Below, piece after piece: positions 1-10,744 of a stretch of DNA of 64,000 bases (positions are counted from its first letter, which is position 1; each line of letters opens with the position of its first letter). The DNA lies in the NCBI RefSeq assembly GCF_016623585.1, contig NZ_JAEHFY010000012.1:82217-146216 (forward strand), written 5' to 3'. The DNA comes from Pedobacter segetis. GTDB lineage: Bacteria > Bacteroidota > Bacteroidia > Sphingobacteriales > Sphingobacteriaceae. The notes below the pieces were generated by a model that was not told where the DNA came from, did no database searches, and was given only the letters and a program-made list of their open reading frames with translations. The position numbers were made by a program, and so were the translations under genes.

Positions 1-144
1 ACCGGGATTAACGATGCCGTTACCAGATTGATAAATATCTCCCAATTGGATAATGTGATAACAATTGTACCTAAAGTGGAAGAAGCTATTGATCTGATTT
101 TTATGGAAGAAGTTGAAAAACAATTGAAAAAGGAGATAAAATAA
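1..144 (+). CDS. STAS-domain protein (anti-sigma factor antagonist-like), 3' end only
   Basis: The first frame is open from base 1 to a TAA at 142-144 and gives the last 47 residues of a protein, so the gene is cut by the window edge. The tail contains ISQLDNVITIVPKVEEAIDL followed by a charged helix ending KKEIK. This resembles the last strand and helix of STAS-domain proteins, where a hydrophobic V-I-x-I-x-P-x-V-x-E-A segment is typical. In Bacteroidota such a gene often sits directly upstream of ribonuclease Z, as here with a 33-bp gap. The domain call is by pattern only and the N-terminal phospho-acceptor region is not visible. Confidence 0.6.
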   Translation, partial: TGINDAVTRLINISQLDNVITIVPKVEEAIDLIFMEEVEKQLKKEIK

Positions 145-177
145 AGCTATCTCCAAAACATAAATCCCAACCCGAAC

Positions 178-1089
178 ATGAAATTTGAGGTCACGATTTT
201 GGGCAGCAGTTCGGCAACACCAATATTTCACAGAAACCCTACTTCCCAAATACTTAATGTAAACGAAAAGCTATTGATGATTGACTGTGGTGAGGGCACC
301 CAGCAACAAATGCTTCGTTTTGGGATCAAGTACCATAAAATAGATTATATTTTCATCAGCCACCTACATGGCGATCATTACTTTGGGCTAGTTGGTTTAA
401 TATCTTCAATGCACTTAAATGGGCGCAAAAAACCACTTTATCTATTTGCCCCCAAAGAAATAAAAGAAATCTTAGAAGTTCAATTTAAGCACTCTGCAAC
501 AGTTATCAAATTCCCTATTGAATATTACGCAACGCAAAACAATACCTCAGAAGTTATTCTAGAAACTAATGATGTTGTTGTAGAAACCATTTTACTTAAC
601 CATCGCATACCAACAACGGGCTTCTTATTTAAAGAAAAACAGCGTTTAAGAAAGGTCAATAAAGAGTTGGTAGAGGGTTTAAATATCCCACAAGAGTATT
701 ACCAGCTGTTAAAGAAGGGCATAGATTTTAAAGACGAAAAGGGTAAACTACATAAGGCAATAGATTTAACTATTGAGGCCGATATACCCAAAAGTTATGC
801 TTACTGTTCTGATACGCTAGCAGACGGAACTTATTTACCTCAAATACAAGGAGTTGATTTGCTTTATCATGAATCTACATTTATGCATGATATGGTTGAT
901 AGGGCAAAGGAAACTTACCATACCACAGCGTTAGAGGCTGCAACAATTGCCAAAGAATGCGTAGTAAAAAAACTGTTGATCGGGCATTTTTCTGCTCGTT
1001 ACCGCGATCTTTCTCCACTATTAATGGAAGCCAAGGAAGTTTTTCCAGAATCTTACTTAGCAATTGAAGGAGAAACGGTTTTGATTTGA
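178..1089 (+). CDS. rnz: Ribonuclease Z (tRNA 3' processing endonuclease)
   Basis: Cleaves the 3' trailer of tRNA precursors in the cytoplasm using two zinc ions. The 303-residue length is that of the short, homodimeric bacterial RNase Z. The metallo-beta-lactamase signature HLHGDH lies at residues 62-67, preceded by the strand-turn IDCGEGTQ (35-42). Further metal ligands are expected at the aspartate of YCSDT and at His270 in GHFSARY. The flexible arm between the two halves (about residues 150-190) is present. It follows the STAS gene in the same direction and converges on ywbE with only 18 bp between the stops. A 7-bp inverted repeat (1079-1085 with 1095-1101) overlaps the stop and may help terminate both genes. 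Confidence 0.93.
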   Translation: MKFEVTILGSSSATPIFHRNPTSQILNVNEKLLMIDCGEGTQQQMLRFGIKYHKIDYIFISHLHGDHYFGLVGLISSMHLNGRKKPLYLFAPKEIKEILEVQFKHSATVIKFPIEYYATQNNTSEVILETNDVVVETILLNHRIPTTGFLFKEKQRLRKVNKELVEGLNIPQEYYQLLKKGIDFKDEKGKLHKAIDLTIEADIPKSYAYCSDTLADGTYLPQIQGVDLLYHESTFMHDMVDRAKETYHTTALEAATIAKECVVKKLLIGHFSARYRDLSPLLMEAKEVFPESYLAIEGETVLI

Positions 1090-1107
1090 TTTAGATCAAA
1101 ATTTAGT

Positions 1108-1308
1108 TCAATCTTCTTCTAAAATCTCTTGTACCCTACCTACTTGTCCATCATCAAGCATAACTTTAATCCCTCTATGATGTTTTGGTGCGCTGGTTAA
1201 TAAGCGTTTAACAATACCTTCTGTTAATACGCCAGAACGTTGGTCTTTTTTTAAAACTATGTTTACCAGCATCCCTGGTTTTATGTTTGCTCTTACTGTA
1301 CCGTCCAT
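1108..1308 (-). CDS. YwbE family protein
   Basis: A 66-residue protein with the YwbE family pattern: GTVRANIKPGMLVNIVLKKDQ at the start, SGVLTEGIVKRLLT in the middle, and HHRGIKVMLDDGQVGRV near the end. The family is small, widespread and of unknown biochemical role. The repeated G-x-V strands suggest a small beta-barrel. It lies 3 bp downstream of the APC permease stop and is probably the last gene of a leftward unit of MscS-type channel, APC permease and ywbE. I infer no function beyond the family name. Confidence 0.85.
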   Translation of the reverse strand: MDGTVRANIKPGMLVNIVLKKDQRSGVLTEGIVKRLLTSAPKHHRGIKVMLDDGQVGRVQEILEED

Positions 1309-1311
1309 TTA

Positions 1312-3108
1312 TCAAATAATTAATCTTACGCCCCCTAATTCTTCTACCCTGTAAGGAAAGCGATCACCGGGCGAACCCACAAACATAAAATTAGCAGGAA
1401 TATTCCACTCTGCAGATAACCTATCAATTAATTCTGGCCCAAACTTATCCACCATCTTAATAAATTCGATGTCAATTTCTGGGTACATCCTATCCAAAAC
1501 ATCAATGTCTGTTTCTAAGTTTTCGGCAACTTTTTCTTTATCTTTCAAAACAGTTACTATTTTAATTTTTTTAGTATGCTCGTTATTTCTAATATAAGTC
1601 ATCACATGGTTAAGGTTAGCCACATTATCTCCTTTAGTAAAAAAAACAAATTCTTGCTGGTTTATTCTGTTGATGTTGCTTTGTAAGCCCCTGTTGATAT
1701 ATATGATAGCCCTTCTTAATGGGATTTCTAATTTGCTATTATCAATAGCTTTCCTAATGGGTTTAAAAAGATATTGCACAAAGTTGATCAAAAACTCTAG
1801 CAAGGTTGTTCTATTGAGCATTATTACCAAAAACAATATGGTTGGTATAAAATACTCTAAAAAAACCACAATATTTCTTGGTTCTGATGGGTCTTCGGGC
1901 ACAATCAAGATATTTCCAACTATGGCACATATAACTGCTGCCAAAGCAAAAAGAAGTGCACTCCATTTTGCTTTTTCTGGCCTAGGCAACCTTTTCCGCT
2001 TAACCTTCAATAACATATTGCCTATTACAAACAATGCCATTACAGATAAAAAAGAAAGTGTATAAACACCAGCCAACAATTCTACCTCTCCTTTGGTAAT
2101 GATCAATACAGAAACACTCAATAAAAAGAATAATATAATGATACGGTAAGAACTTCCTTTTTTATTTTTCTTTAAGAAGAAATTGGGCATAATACGATCT
2201 AAGGTCATCCTTTCTAATAGACCAGATACGCCAACAAAAGAAGTTAATACGGCGCCGCTCAATACCAAAACGGCATCAATAGAAATGATAAACGCTAGCC
2301 ATTCTCCGGTACTCACTAATCCAATTTGGCTTAGTAAAGCATTGCTATATAATTTTATTTCAGGAATTGGTAAAACACAAATAGCCAAAAATGCAATAAG
2401 TGGGTTAAGTACGCTAACCACAATCCACATATTTCTTAAGGTTTTTGGGAAAACACCTTTCTTTTGCTCTTCTACAAAATTGGCCGAGCTTTCGAAGCCA
2501 GATATACCCAACATGGAAGCTGCAAAGCCAAAGAAAATGGCCATTCCAATACTCCCAAAAGTTAAAGGGCTGTGCCAATTGGCTAAAAGTTTATCAAATC
2601 CTATGTTAAAAATATAAAACACGATAGAACCTATAAGCACTACCATGGTGGTTAAATGGAATAAAAATATACCTATCGCCACTTTTGCCGACTCGGTAAT
2701 TCCGGATATGGTAAGGAATGCAAAAATCCCTAAAATTACAACTGTGGCAATTATAATTGGCAAAGATGGGATAAGATGCGCCAAATAGTGCATAGCCTCG
2801 TTTGCAGAAATAACTGCGGTAGCCATATATGATAGGATGGTTAAACAAGCGGCCAAAGAAGCTAATGATTTGCTTGTAGTATTTAATAAGGCATTGTAAG
2901 CACCACCGTTCAAGGGCAAAGCACCAACTACTTCGCCGTAGATTTTTCTAAAGGTAAAAAGTACCACGGCAACGATCAATAATGTTACCCAGGCGTATTG
3001 GCCAGCAAAGCTGATAGCCAATGCAGATACATAAAGTACAGAAGAACTAATATCATTCCCGCAGATAGCTGTTGAGGCTAGTTCGCCTAATTTTTTTTCT
3101 TCTTTCAT
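1312..3108 (-). CDS. APC superfamily amino-acid permease with cytoplasmic C-terminal domain
   Basis: A 598-residue inner-membrane transporter. The N-terminal half shows the APC fold: a cytoplasmic start (MKEEKKLGELAST), then GNDISSSVLYVSALAI and ALPLNGGAYNALLN, which correspond to the substrate-binding region of helices 1 and 2. About 12 hydrophobic segments run to about residue 440. After this comes a soluble tail of about 150 residues (from FLINFVQYLF to VRLII) with alternating strands and helices, resembling a degenerate universal-stress or nucleotide-binding module seen in some APC permeases. The substrate cannot be read from sequence. The start codon directly follows the stop of the upstream MscS gene (TAG then ATG, no gap), suggesting translational coupling. 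Confidence 0.82.
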   Translation of the reverse strand: MKEEKKLGELASTAICGNDISSSVLYVSALAISFAGQYAWVTLLIVAVVLFTFRKIYGEVVGALPLNGGAYNALLNTTSKSLASLAACLTILSYMATAVISANEAMHYLAHLIPSLPIIIATVVILGIFAFLTISGITESAKVAIGIFLFHLTTMVVLIGSIVFYIFNIGFDKLLANWHSPLTFGSIGMAIFFGFAASMLGISGFESSANFVEEQKKGVFPKTLRNMWIVVSVLNPLIAFLAICVLPIPEIKLYSNALLSQIGLVSTGEWLAFIISIDAVLVLSGAVLTSFVGVSGLLERMTLDRIMPNFFLKKNKKGSSYRIIILFFLLSVSVLIITKGEVELLAGVYTLSFLSVMALFVIGNMLLKVKRKRLPRPEKAKWSALLFALAAVICAIVGNILIVPEDPSEPRNIVVFLEYFIPTILFLVIMLNRTTLLEFLINFVQYLFKPIRKAIDNSKLEIPLRRAIIYINRGLQSNINRINQQEFVFFTKGDNVANLNHVMTYIRNNEHTKKIKIVTVLKDKEKVAENLETDIDVLDRMYPEIDIEFIKMVDKFGPELIDRLSAEWNIPANFMFVGSPGDRFPYRVEELGGVRLII

Positions 3109-4026
3109 CTAATTTTTTGATTTATTAACCCTCCCAATGGTAGCTTCGTCTTTTAAAATAATTGGGATACCGGCTTGGCCACCATATATTTTTAATTCTT
3201 GGATATCGGCTGGTAAGCCATAACCTTTTTCTGTTAAATCTTTTTTAACCTGATTTATTACCAGCCCTTTAGTTACCATGGCCGCCTTTCTAAAATCTTT
3301 GGTATCTGCCCAAAACAGTACTTTTAAGTTTACTGTACTTGTTGCCAATTGATCTTCAATAACAAAATTTTCATGCTCGCTATCAGAAATTAAATCGGGG
3401 TGGTTGTTTAGCACTTCCATAATTTCTCTTTTCGCACCATCAATATCATCTTCATAGGCAATGCCCACCACAAATTCTAGCCTATAAAAACCATCTTCGG
3501 TGTAATTGTAAACCGGTAGCGTTAAAACATCGGCATTTGGGATGTAAACATCTTTTCCATCAAAGGTCTTAATTTTGGTATAACGAAGTTCTAGTGCTTT
3601 AACCTTACCAAAAATATCGTTTATCTTAATGGTATCATCTACATTGAAGGGCCTGTTAAAAGCCAATATAAACCCAGCTATAAAATTTTCGCCAATATCT
3701 TTAAAGGCAAATCCCAAAACTACTGCCCCTGCGCCGGCAGCGGCCAATATACCAGCAGCAATGCCACCAAAACCACCAGCGTAAAGGGCCATCATAATTA
3801 TAAAAATGATAAAAATCATCTTTAAGGCTTTTGTTAAAAACTTGGCGGTTAAGGGGTCTTTTGAGGTTTTTAGTAAACGTTTTTGGATTAAGCCCGAAAT
3901 GAGGTTACTCATTAGGATGCCAATTACTATTATCGCAACTGCGGTAATCAGTTTGGGCAATGATAAAATAAAAGAGTTCCAATAATGATTGATGGCATTT
4001 GTAAACTCGTTTGTAAAAGTATTCAT
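3109..4026 (-). CDS. Small-conductance mechanosensitive channel, MscS family
   Basis: A 305-residue inner-membrane protein. Three membrane helices are visible: LITAVAIIVIGILMSNLI, IFIIFIIMMALYAGG, and the pore helix GGIAAGILAAAGAGAVVLGFA, rich in Gly and Ala as in MscS TM3. This is followed by the MscS beta-domain (NRPFNVDDTIKI, GKVKALELRYTKIKTFDGKDVYIPNADVL) and a C-terminal alpha/beta domain. MscS channels open under membrane tension and release solutes during hypo-osmotic shock. It is the first gene of the leftward unit and abuts the APC permease. The 264 bp upstream are shared with the divergent icd gene. Confidence 0.9.
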   Translation of the reverse strand: MNTFTNEFTNAINHYWNSFILSLPKLITAVAIIVIGILMSNLISGLIQKRLLKTSKDPLTAKFLTKALKMIFIIFIIMMALYAGGFGGIAAGILAAAGAGAVVLGFAFKDIGENFIAGFILAFNRPFNVDDTIKINDIFGKVKALELRYTKIKTFDGKDVYIPNADVLTLPVYNYTEDGFYRLEFVVGIAYEDDIDGAKREIMEVLNNHPDLISDSEHENFVIEDQLATSTVNLKVLFWADTKDFRKAAMVTKGLVINQVKKDLTEKGYGLPADIQELKIYGGQAGIPIILKDEATIGRVNKSKN

Positions 4027-4221
4027 AGATACAATTTATATCAGGTTTTTAATATAAGAAAAAAGCCCAAATAATTATTATTTAAGCTTTCAAATATTCG
4101 TCCAAAATCAAAATCGACTAAATTTAGTCTGTAACGATGGTTAAAAAGTGCTTAATAAAGCTGCTTTTCTAAATCAGAATATTAAAATGGTTATAATAAA
4201 GATAAAATTTAACAATTCTTT

Positions 4222-4229
4222 TATCTTTG
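4222..4229 (+). promoter_or_regulatory. Predicted -7 element of the icd promoter
   Basis: TATCTTTG matches the Bacteroidota -7 consensus TAnnTTTG exactly and would place a start site near 4236, leaving a 5' leader of about 55 nt. No good TTG is seen at the -33 position, so only half of the promoter is supported. The rest of the 4027-4290 gap shows nothing else clear. Confidence 0.5.
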
Positions 4230-4230
4230 A

Positions 4231-6510
<2,280 letters not shown>

Positions 6511-6530
6511 GTATTATCATAAGCTGATTT

Positions 6531-6564
6531 AAAACGGTTTGAGCGAGAACTCAAACCGTTTTTT
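6531..6564 (+). terminator. Rho-independent terminator of icd
   Basis: A perfect 13-bp stem (6531-6543 with 6550-6562) encloses a 6-nt loop CGAGAA and runs into a T tract, 21 bp after the icd stop. The A-rich upstream arm would also allow termination from the other direction. Confidence 0.9.
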
Positions 6565-6680
6565 GGTTTGTAGGATTCTGTTTTGATACAAGCTATCCAA
6601 ATATCGCTTGTTTTTTAACTGGGTTCTCACTGTACTGCTTTTCCTTCTTAGCAGAGTTGACGGTGATGTGTAGTGGTTTT

Positions 6681-6856
6681 TCCTGCAGGGCAAATTCGAT
6701 TTTCCTGCAGAGCGGATTCGATTTTTCTGGCGAACGAAAGTGTTTGTTCTGAAGAGCGAAGGTGTTTGTTCTAAAGAGCGAAGTCGATTGTCATGCAGAG
6801 CGAGGGTGTTTGTTCTGAAGAGCGAAGTCGATTGTCATGCAGAGCGAAGTCGAAGC
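6681..6856. repeat. Tandem repeat, eight units of exactly 22 bp
   Basis: Units begin at 6681, 6703, 6725, 6747, 6769, 6791, 6813 and 6835. The shared core is AGAGCGAAG followed by either TCGATTG or GTGTTTG. Units alternate between a TCATGC-type and a TTCTGA-type start, and the first three are the most diverged. The last unit ends AGCGAAGTCGAAGCAT, the form known as a dispersed intergenic repeat in many Bacteroidota genomes. There are no spacers, so this is not CRISPR. A 70-codon frame that crosses the array is not considered a gene. The rest of 6565-7048 shows no gene; a weak promoter-like TATTTATG lies near 7009-7016 ahead of the next gene. Confidence 0.85.
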
Positions 6857-7048
6857 ATAAAACCCAACGCACTCCCCCTTTTTAATCCGCTCAAGGTAAC
6901 ATTCCCATTTTTACTTTATTGGTATGAGGTTTTCTTTTTATTTTACCCATGATCACACCTCGTCTTAAAAAAGAACGCCAAAAATCTCATAAAACTTTCA
7001 ATTGGCATATTTATGGTATCACTTAAACAAAATCAATAAGAAAACATC

Positions 7049-7447
7049 ATGGAAAATAAAAAAGAAACTACCGATAATGAAAGCTTTGAAAGAAACGGAG
7101 AATCTAATTTAAACGATAACGAAGCTAGAAATTTAAAGTACAACGAGGAAGAAAACAGTTACGAGCTAGACGTGGAGCCTGAAGATGAAGATTACCAACA
7201 TGCCGATCCTTACGATACTGCTGCAGATAATGGAGATGATATGGATTCTGATTATGATGAGGCAAATCCTTATGTTGGGGATGAATACGAAAGAAAGCAC
7301 AGTTTAAAAGACGATATCAATAAACTAGGGATGCACAAAACTGATGCTGATCATCTTAAAATGAGCAAAAGAGATGAGAAAAACAGCCATGTACCAGAGG
7401 ACGACCGTAGTGACTTGGATCAAGAAGGGTATCCTAAGAACTCATAA
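7049..7447 (+). CDS. Small acidic, hydrophilic protein of unknown function
   Basis: A 132-residue protein very rich in Asp, Glu, Asn and Lys and almost free of hydrophobic stretches, so probably intrinsically disordered. It has no signal peptide or membrane helix. It reads MENKKETTDNESFERNGESN at the start, has an acidic centre (DVEPEDEDYQHADPYDTAAD), and a more basic C-terminal third (KLGMHKTDADHLKMSKRDEK). An A-rich stretch, AATAAGAAAACATC, precedes the ATG; no Shine-Dalgarno is needed in this group. Similar acidic disordered proteins occur in Pedobacter-like genomes, but I recognise no named family. It stands alone between the tandem repeat and a convergent ABC permease gene. Confidence 0.75.
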   Translation: MENKKETTDNESFERNGESNLNDNEARNLKYNEEENSYELDVEPEDEDYQHADPYDTAADNGDDMDSDYDEANPYVGDEYERKHSLKDDINKLGMHKTDADHLKMSKRDEKNSHVPEDDRSDLDQEGYPKNS

Positions 7448-7500
7448 TCAATTTACAAAAGCCTTTGAAGATAACAGTTGAATTTTAATTGAAATTATAT

Positions 7501-8529
7501 TCAACTTCTAATTTCACGGCGCATAAAAAAATAATAAGAAATTGCAAAACAACTTATAGTTGATGCGATTAGCCCGCTAACTTGTGGCCAAACAATTAAA
7601 AGACTTTCCCTAAAAGGTAAAGGAGATGGAATGGCACCAGCCATTTGCTCCGTAGTTAAGGGGCCAAGGCTTCTTATAGATGGTATCAAAAGAGTTGTAG
7701 AGGCATCGGTATAAAGCCGGTTTGGCGATATTCTAAGTATATCTAAGATTAAATCATTATAGCTCAACACCTCTTGAGATGAAAGATAGGAAGGATCGGG
7801 AAGAAAAGTCTTTATCAATAGGGTAACCAAGATTTGATAAAACACCGTAAAAAATATCCAAATGCCTATTGCAGTAAGTGCCGAGGTTGCCGCTTGTTTA
7901 AACGCTATAGAAAGTAAAACAGAAAGACTTAACCAAAAAGCTACGTAAACGATGGTAATAACCATAAAAGTGAGTATCCTTAGCAGCTCCTGTGGTTCTA
8001 TCCTCACACCTGTCCAAACTAATCCGCCACCAAGCATCAACAAAACCAGCACTAAAAAAAGCGAACCTATCATGATAAATGAAGAAGTAAACTTAGCCAG
8101 CAACAAATTATCACGATAAACAGGTTGTGCCATCAGCCTACCGAGTGTCCCATTATTTTGTTCGGCGTTAATGGCATCAAAACCTAAACCAATACCCAAA
8201 AGAGGAGCTAGAAAACTTAGCAGGATATGAAAAGGAGGTAATGAGTTATCTGTGGCAGTTAATAGCTTGAGGTACAGGAAACCATGATTCGGGTCGTTCG
8301 TATTCTCTACCGCTGTGCGGATATTACCCATAGATGCATATATAGAGGCAATAAAAGTAAGCAGTATCAATGTGATAAGCACTATAAAACGCCAACTTCG
8401 TATATGATCGGCAATTTCTTTGTTAACCATTACCATAAACAAACTTTGGTATTTAGACTTCTTCAATTTATCTTTATTTGCTAAACCGTGAAAAAAAGGA
8501 TTTCTTAAAGACGCTACTAGACTTTTCAT
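7501..8529 (-). CDS. ABC-2 type transporter permease
   Basis: A 342-residue integral membrane subunit. After a basic cytoplasmic start there are about six hydrophobic segments, with the motif LNAEQNNGTLGRLMAQPVYR (written here from residue INAEQ) between helices 2 and 3, as in NosY/ABC-2 permeases. It follows its ATPase with a 56-bp overlap if the first ATG is used. Internal ATGs at 8436 and 8430 would give MVMVNKEIADHIRSWRF, which begins like most family members and removes the overlap, so the start is uncertain. Cargo is unknown; the upstream NEW3 protein suggests an envelope-related role. Confidence 0.85.
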   Translation of the reverse strand: MKSLVASLRNPFFHGLANKDKLKKSKYQSLFMVMVNKEIADHIRSWRFIVLITLILLTFIASIYASMGNIRTAVENTNDPNHGFLYLKLLTATDNSLPPFHILLSFLAPLLGIGLGFDAINAEQNNGTLGRLMAQPVYRDNLLLAKFTSSFIMIGSLFLVLVLLMLGGGLVWTGVRIEPQELLRILTFMVITIVYVAFWLSLSVLLSIAFKQAATSALTAIGIWIFFTVFYQILVTLLIKTFLPDPSYLSSQEVLSYNDLILDILRISPNRLYTDASTTLLIPSIRSLGPLTTEQMAGAIPSPLPFRESLLIVWPQVSGLIASTISCFAISYYFFMRREIRS

Positions 8530-9493
8530 TAACCGTGTTTTCTGTTAAACTATTTTCAAAATATTTTTGATAAATCTCCTCGAGACCATAATTTCTTTGC
8601 CGAACGCCTAGGATGTTGTATCCTCTTTCTGCTAGGGTACGTACAATTAATGGGGTCATGTTTCTCCTATTGCAGGTAAATTCTATTGATTGCCCTTCTA
8701 CTTTTATAGCCTTAATACCTTCTAGTGCCAAAAGTTCGTTTTCATGCGGTAAAATTCCGGTGATTTTTTCTTCTAGATCAACCCAAGTAACATGATCTTG
8801 CCCAGCAAAAAGCTTTTCGGAAAGCGATGCTATATTACCTTTTACCAATAGTTTTCCTTTTACAAATATCCCTACTTGATCACAAACCTGTTGCACATGA
8901 TGTAAATGGTGAGAAGAAAGCAGTACCGTGAGCCCATTTTCTCTACTAAGCTGCTTGATTAACAAAAGAAAATCGCGTACACCGCTAGGATCTATACCCA
9001 AAGTAGGTTCGTCAAGAATAATCACTTCTGGTCTTTTGATCAACACATCCGCAAGACCCAACCTTTGTTTCATCCCTCGTGAGTAAGCCCCTGTTTTTAG
9101 GTGCATATCTTGGCCAAGCCCAACTATCTCCATTACCTCAACTGCTCTATAACTTAGTTCTTTTTCATCTATTCCGTTAAGCCTACCAATATACTCTAGG
9201 TTTTCGAGCGCAGTTAGGTTATCATAAAAACCAACACTGTCTGGCATATAGCCTACTCGTTTTTTTACATTAATGGGATTGCTTGTGGCATCAAAGCCAC
9301 AAACCATCGCATTCCCAGAGCTAGGTTCCGTAAGTCCTAGCATCATCAGTATGGTTGTGGTTTTTCCCGCTCCGTTAGGCCCCAGTAAACCAAAGATCTC
9401 TCCTTTACTTATATCAAGGTTAAGGTTATCTACCGCTACCTTGGTGCCATAATTTTTACTAAGGTTTTTTAATTGTATAATAGAACTCATCAC
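8474..9493 (-). CDS. ABC transporter ATP-binding protein
   Basis: A 339-residue nucleotide-binding subunit. Walker A GPNGAGKTT lies at about residues 38-46, a modified signature YSRGMKQRLGLA follows near residue 140, then Walker B VIILDEPTLGIDP and the switch histidine in LLSSHHLH. The signature lacks the canonical LSGGQ, which is common in the CcmA/NosF class. The extra C-terminal 100 residues form the regulatory domain typical of this class. It is the second of three genes transcribed leftward: NEW3 protein, ATPase (23-bp gap), permease (overlapping). It should pair with the ABC-2 permease downstream. Confidence 0.92.
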   Translation of the reverse strand: MMSSIIQLKNLSKNYGTKVAVDNLNLDISKGEIFGLLGPNGAGKTTTILMMLGLTEPSSGNAMVCGFDATSNPINVKKRVGYMPDSVGFYDNLTALENLEYIGRLNGIDEKELSYRAVEVMEIVGLGQDMHLKTGAYSRGMKQRLGLADVLIKRPEVIILDEPTLGIDPSGVRDFLLLIKQLSRENGLTVLLSSHHLHHVQQVCDQVGIFVKGKLLVKGNIASLSEKLFAGQDHVTWVDLEEKITGILPHENELLALEGIKAIKVEGQSIEFTCNRRNMTPLIVRTLAERGYNILGVRQRNYGLEEIYQKYFENSLTENTVNEKSSSVFKKSFFSRFSK

Positions 9494-9516
9494 AAATAAA
9501 GGCTTTACGCTGAAAC

Positions 9517-10374
9517 TTATCTTCTACCGTATTTTCTGATTAAATAGTACACAATACCAATAGCTAGCAAAATAACCAATACGCCAGCCCAACCTGTTAA
9601 CAATGAAGTCTTTATCTCCAGCCTAAAATCTGTTTTAGCATTAGAATTGCTATTTGTTGCAGTAAAAGTAGCCGCATAATCGCCTGCAATTGTTTTATCT
9701 GGCACTTTCAGGTTGGCATTTATCGTGATGGATTTCCCGGGCGCTAACTTATCTAACCTCGATGGTTCAAAGCTGCACTCCCATCCGGTAGGTAATTGTG
9801 AGGTAAAGTCTATTGCGGTAAACGGAAGCGTACCCAAATTGCTAACTACCAATTGGATTTGTTTTGTGCTGCCAGAGGTTAGCTCTTCATTCAATTTCCC
9901 GGTAGGAGTGCTTAAAGAAAGCGAATATGAGCCTTTTACTACTGCTTCTAAACTTAAAGATAGCGTGTCTGTACCGCTTATTGCTTTTACTGGGATGATG
10001 TATTTTTTTGGAGACGCATTAGGAGATGCCCCAATTTCAATGGAAATATCCTGCGATTTGCCAGACTCCATATTTATGGAGGTCACTTGGCTTCCATTTA
10101 CCGTGTAAGTGATGGTCCAACCGGGCGATAGTTTGGCTTCCAAATCATAAACCAATGCTTTGTTCGATGAGTTTTGAAGCGTGGTGTTAAAACGAAAAGG
10201 TTCGTTTGTTGGTTCCTCTAAATTTATCAGTTTGGCCTTAAAAGTTGATCCTTTAGATGAAATGTTGGTGGGTTTTTGGGCAAGTAGCAACTGTGCGGAA
10301 AGCACAAAGTTTATTATTAGAAATGCAATTTTTTGCCATTTGTGAGAAGAGATGAATGATAATTCTGTTAACAT
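9517..10374 (-). CDS. NEW3-domain (COG1470-like) membrane-anchored protein
   Basis: A 285-residue exported protein. The start MLTELSFISSHKWQKIAFLI runs into a hydrophobic signal segment ending LLAQKPTN. The body is two Ig-like beta-rich repeats with the alpha-galactosidase NEW3 signature, for example LGTLPFTAIDFTSQLPTGWE and LDKLAPGKSITINANLKVPD, with the tail KTIAGDYAATFTATN. One C-terminal membrane helix (GWAGVLVILLAIGIVYYLI) and a basic RKYGRR follow. So the protein faces the periplasm and is held in the inner membrane. In Bacteroidota this gene is commonly placed ahead of an ABC-2 ATPase and permease, as here; the job of the trio is not established. Confidence 0.8.
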   Translation of the reverse strand: MLTELSFISSHKWQKIAFLIINFVLSAQLLLAQKPTNISSKGSTFKAKLINLEEPTNEPFRFNTTLQNSSNKALVYDLEAKLSPGWTITYTVNGSQVTSINMESGKSQDISIEIGASPNASPKKYIIPVKAISGTDTLSLSLEAVVKGSYSLSLSTPTGKLNEELTSGSTKQIQLVVSNLGTLPFTAIDFTSQLPTGWECSFEPSRLDKLAPGKSITINANLKVPDKTIAGDYAATFTATNSNSNAKTDFRLEIKTSLLTGWAGVLVILLAIGIVYYLIRKYGRR

Positions 10375-10744
10375 GATTCTACAACTAAAATTTATTATTA
10401 ATAGCTTTAAAAATGTGCTTTCAATAGGTCGATTTGGAGATTGTGTTTCAAATTAAGAAAGGAAAAATTGTTTTTCAAACCTGTTTAACACTTTTTAACA
10501 TAGGATGTGTTTCTGGTTTTGCCTGCTTTAAGCTTAAGCCAAGCTTTGTTGGTATTGATAAATGTTTGGTTAAAACCTTAAAAATTTAATCTGGCAATTG
10601 TAATTACCACTTGTTTATTTAACAGAAAAACAATTGTAATGCAGGCATCGTGATAAAAACTTTCCAATTGGCTAAGTCAACCAAAGTGGGCCTAAAAAAA
10701 AACAATATCGAATATCATTTAATTTGCGATAAATTAAGTTTGCG
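10375..10744. other. 370-bp spacer between dnaX and the NEW3 gene
   Basis: No gene is seen. The region is AT-rich and carries a 10-bp direct repeat CAATTGTAAT at 10595-10604 and 10631-10640. It must hold the dnaX 3' end and the promoter of the leftward NEW3/ABC set, but I cannot point to a convincing terminator or -7 box. Confidence 0.6.

Noticed and set aside
1670..2617. Rightward open frames inside the APC permease gene
   Set aside because: Antisense shadows of a hydrophobic gene; no start context and no homology pattern.
6681..6856. CRISPR array
   Set aside because: Units are back to back with no unique spacers and no cas genes nearby.
6740..6952. 70-codon open frame crossing the 22-bp repeats
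   Set aside because: It is made of the translated repeat (CHAERSRSI-type sequence) and is a well-known kind of false gene in Bacteroidota.
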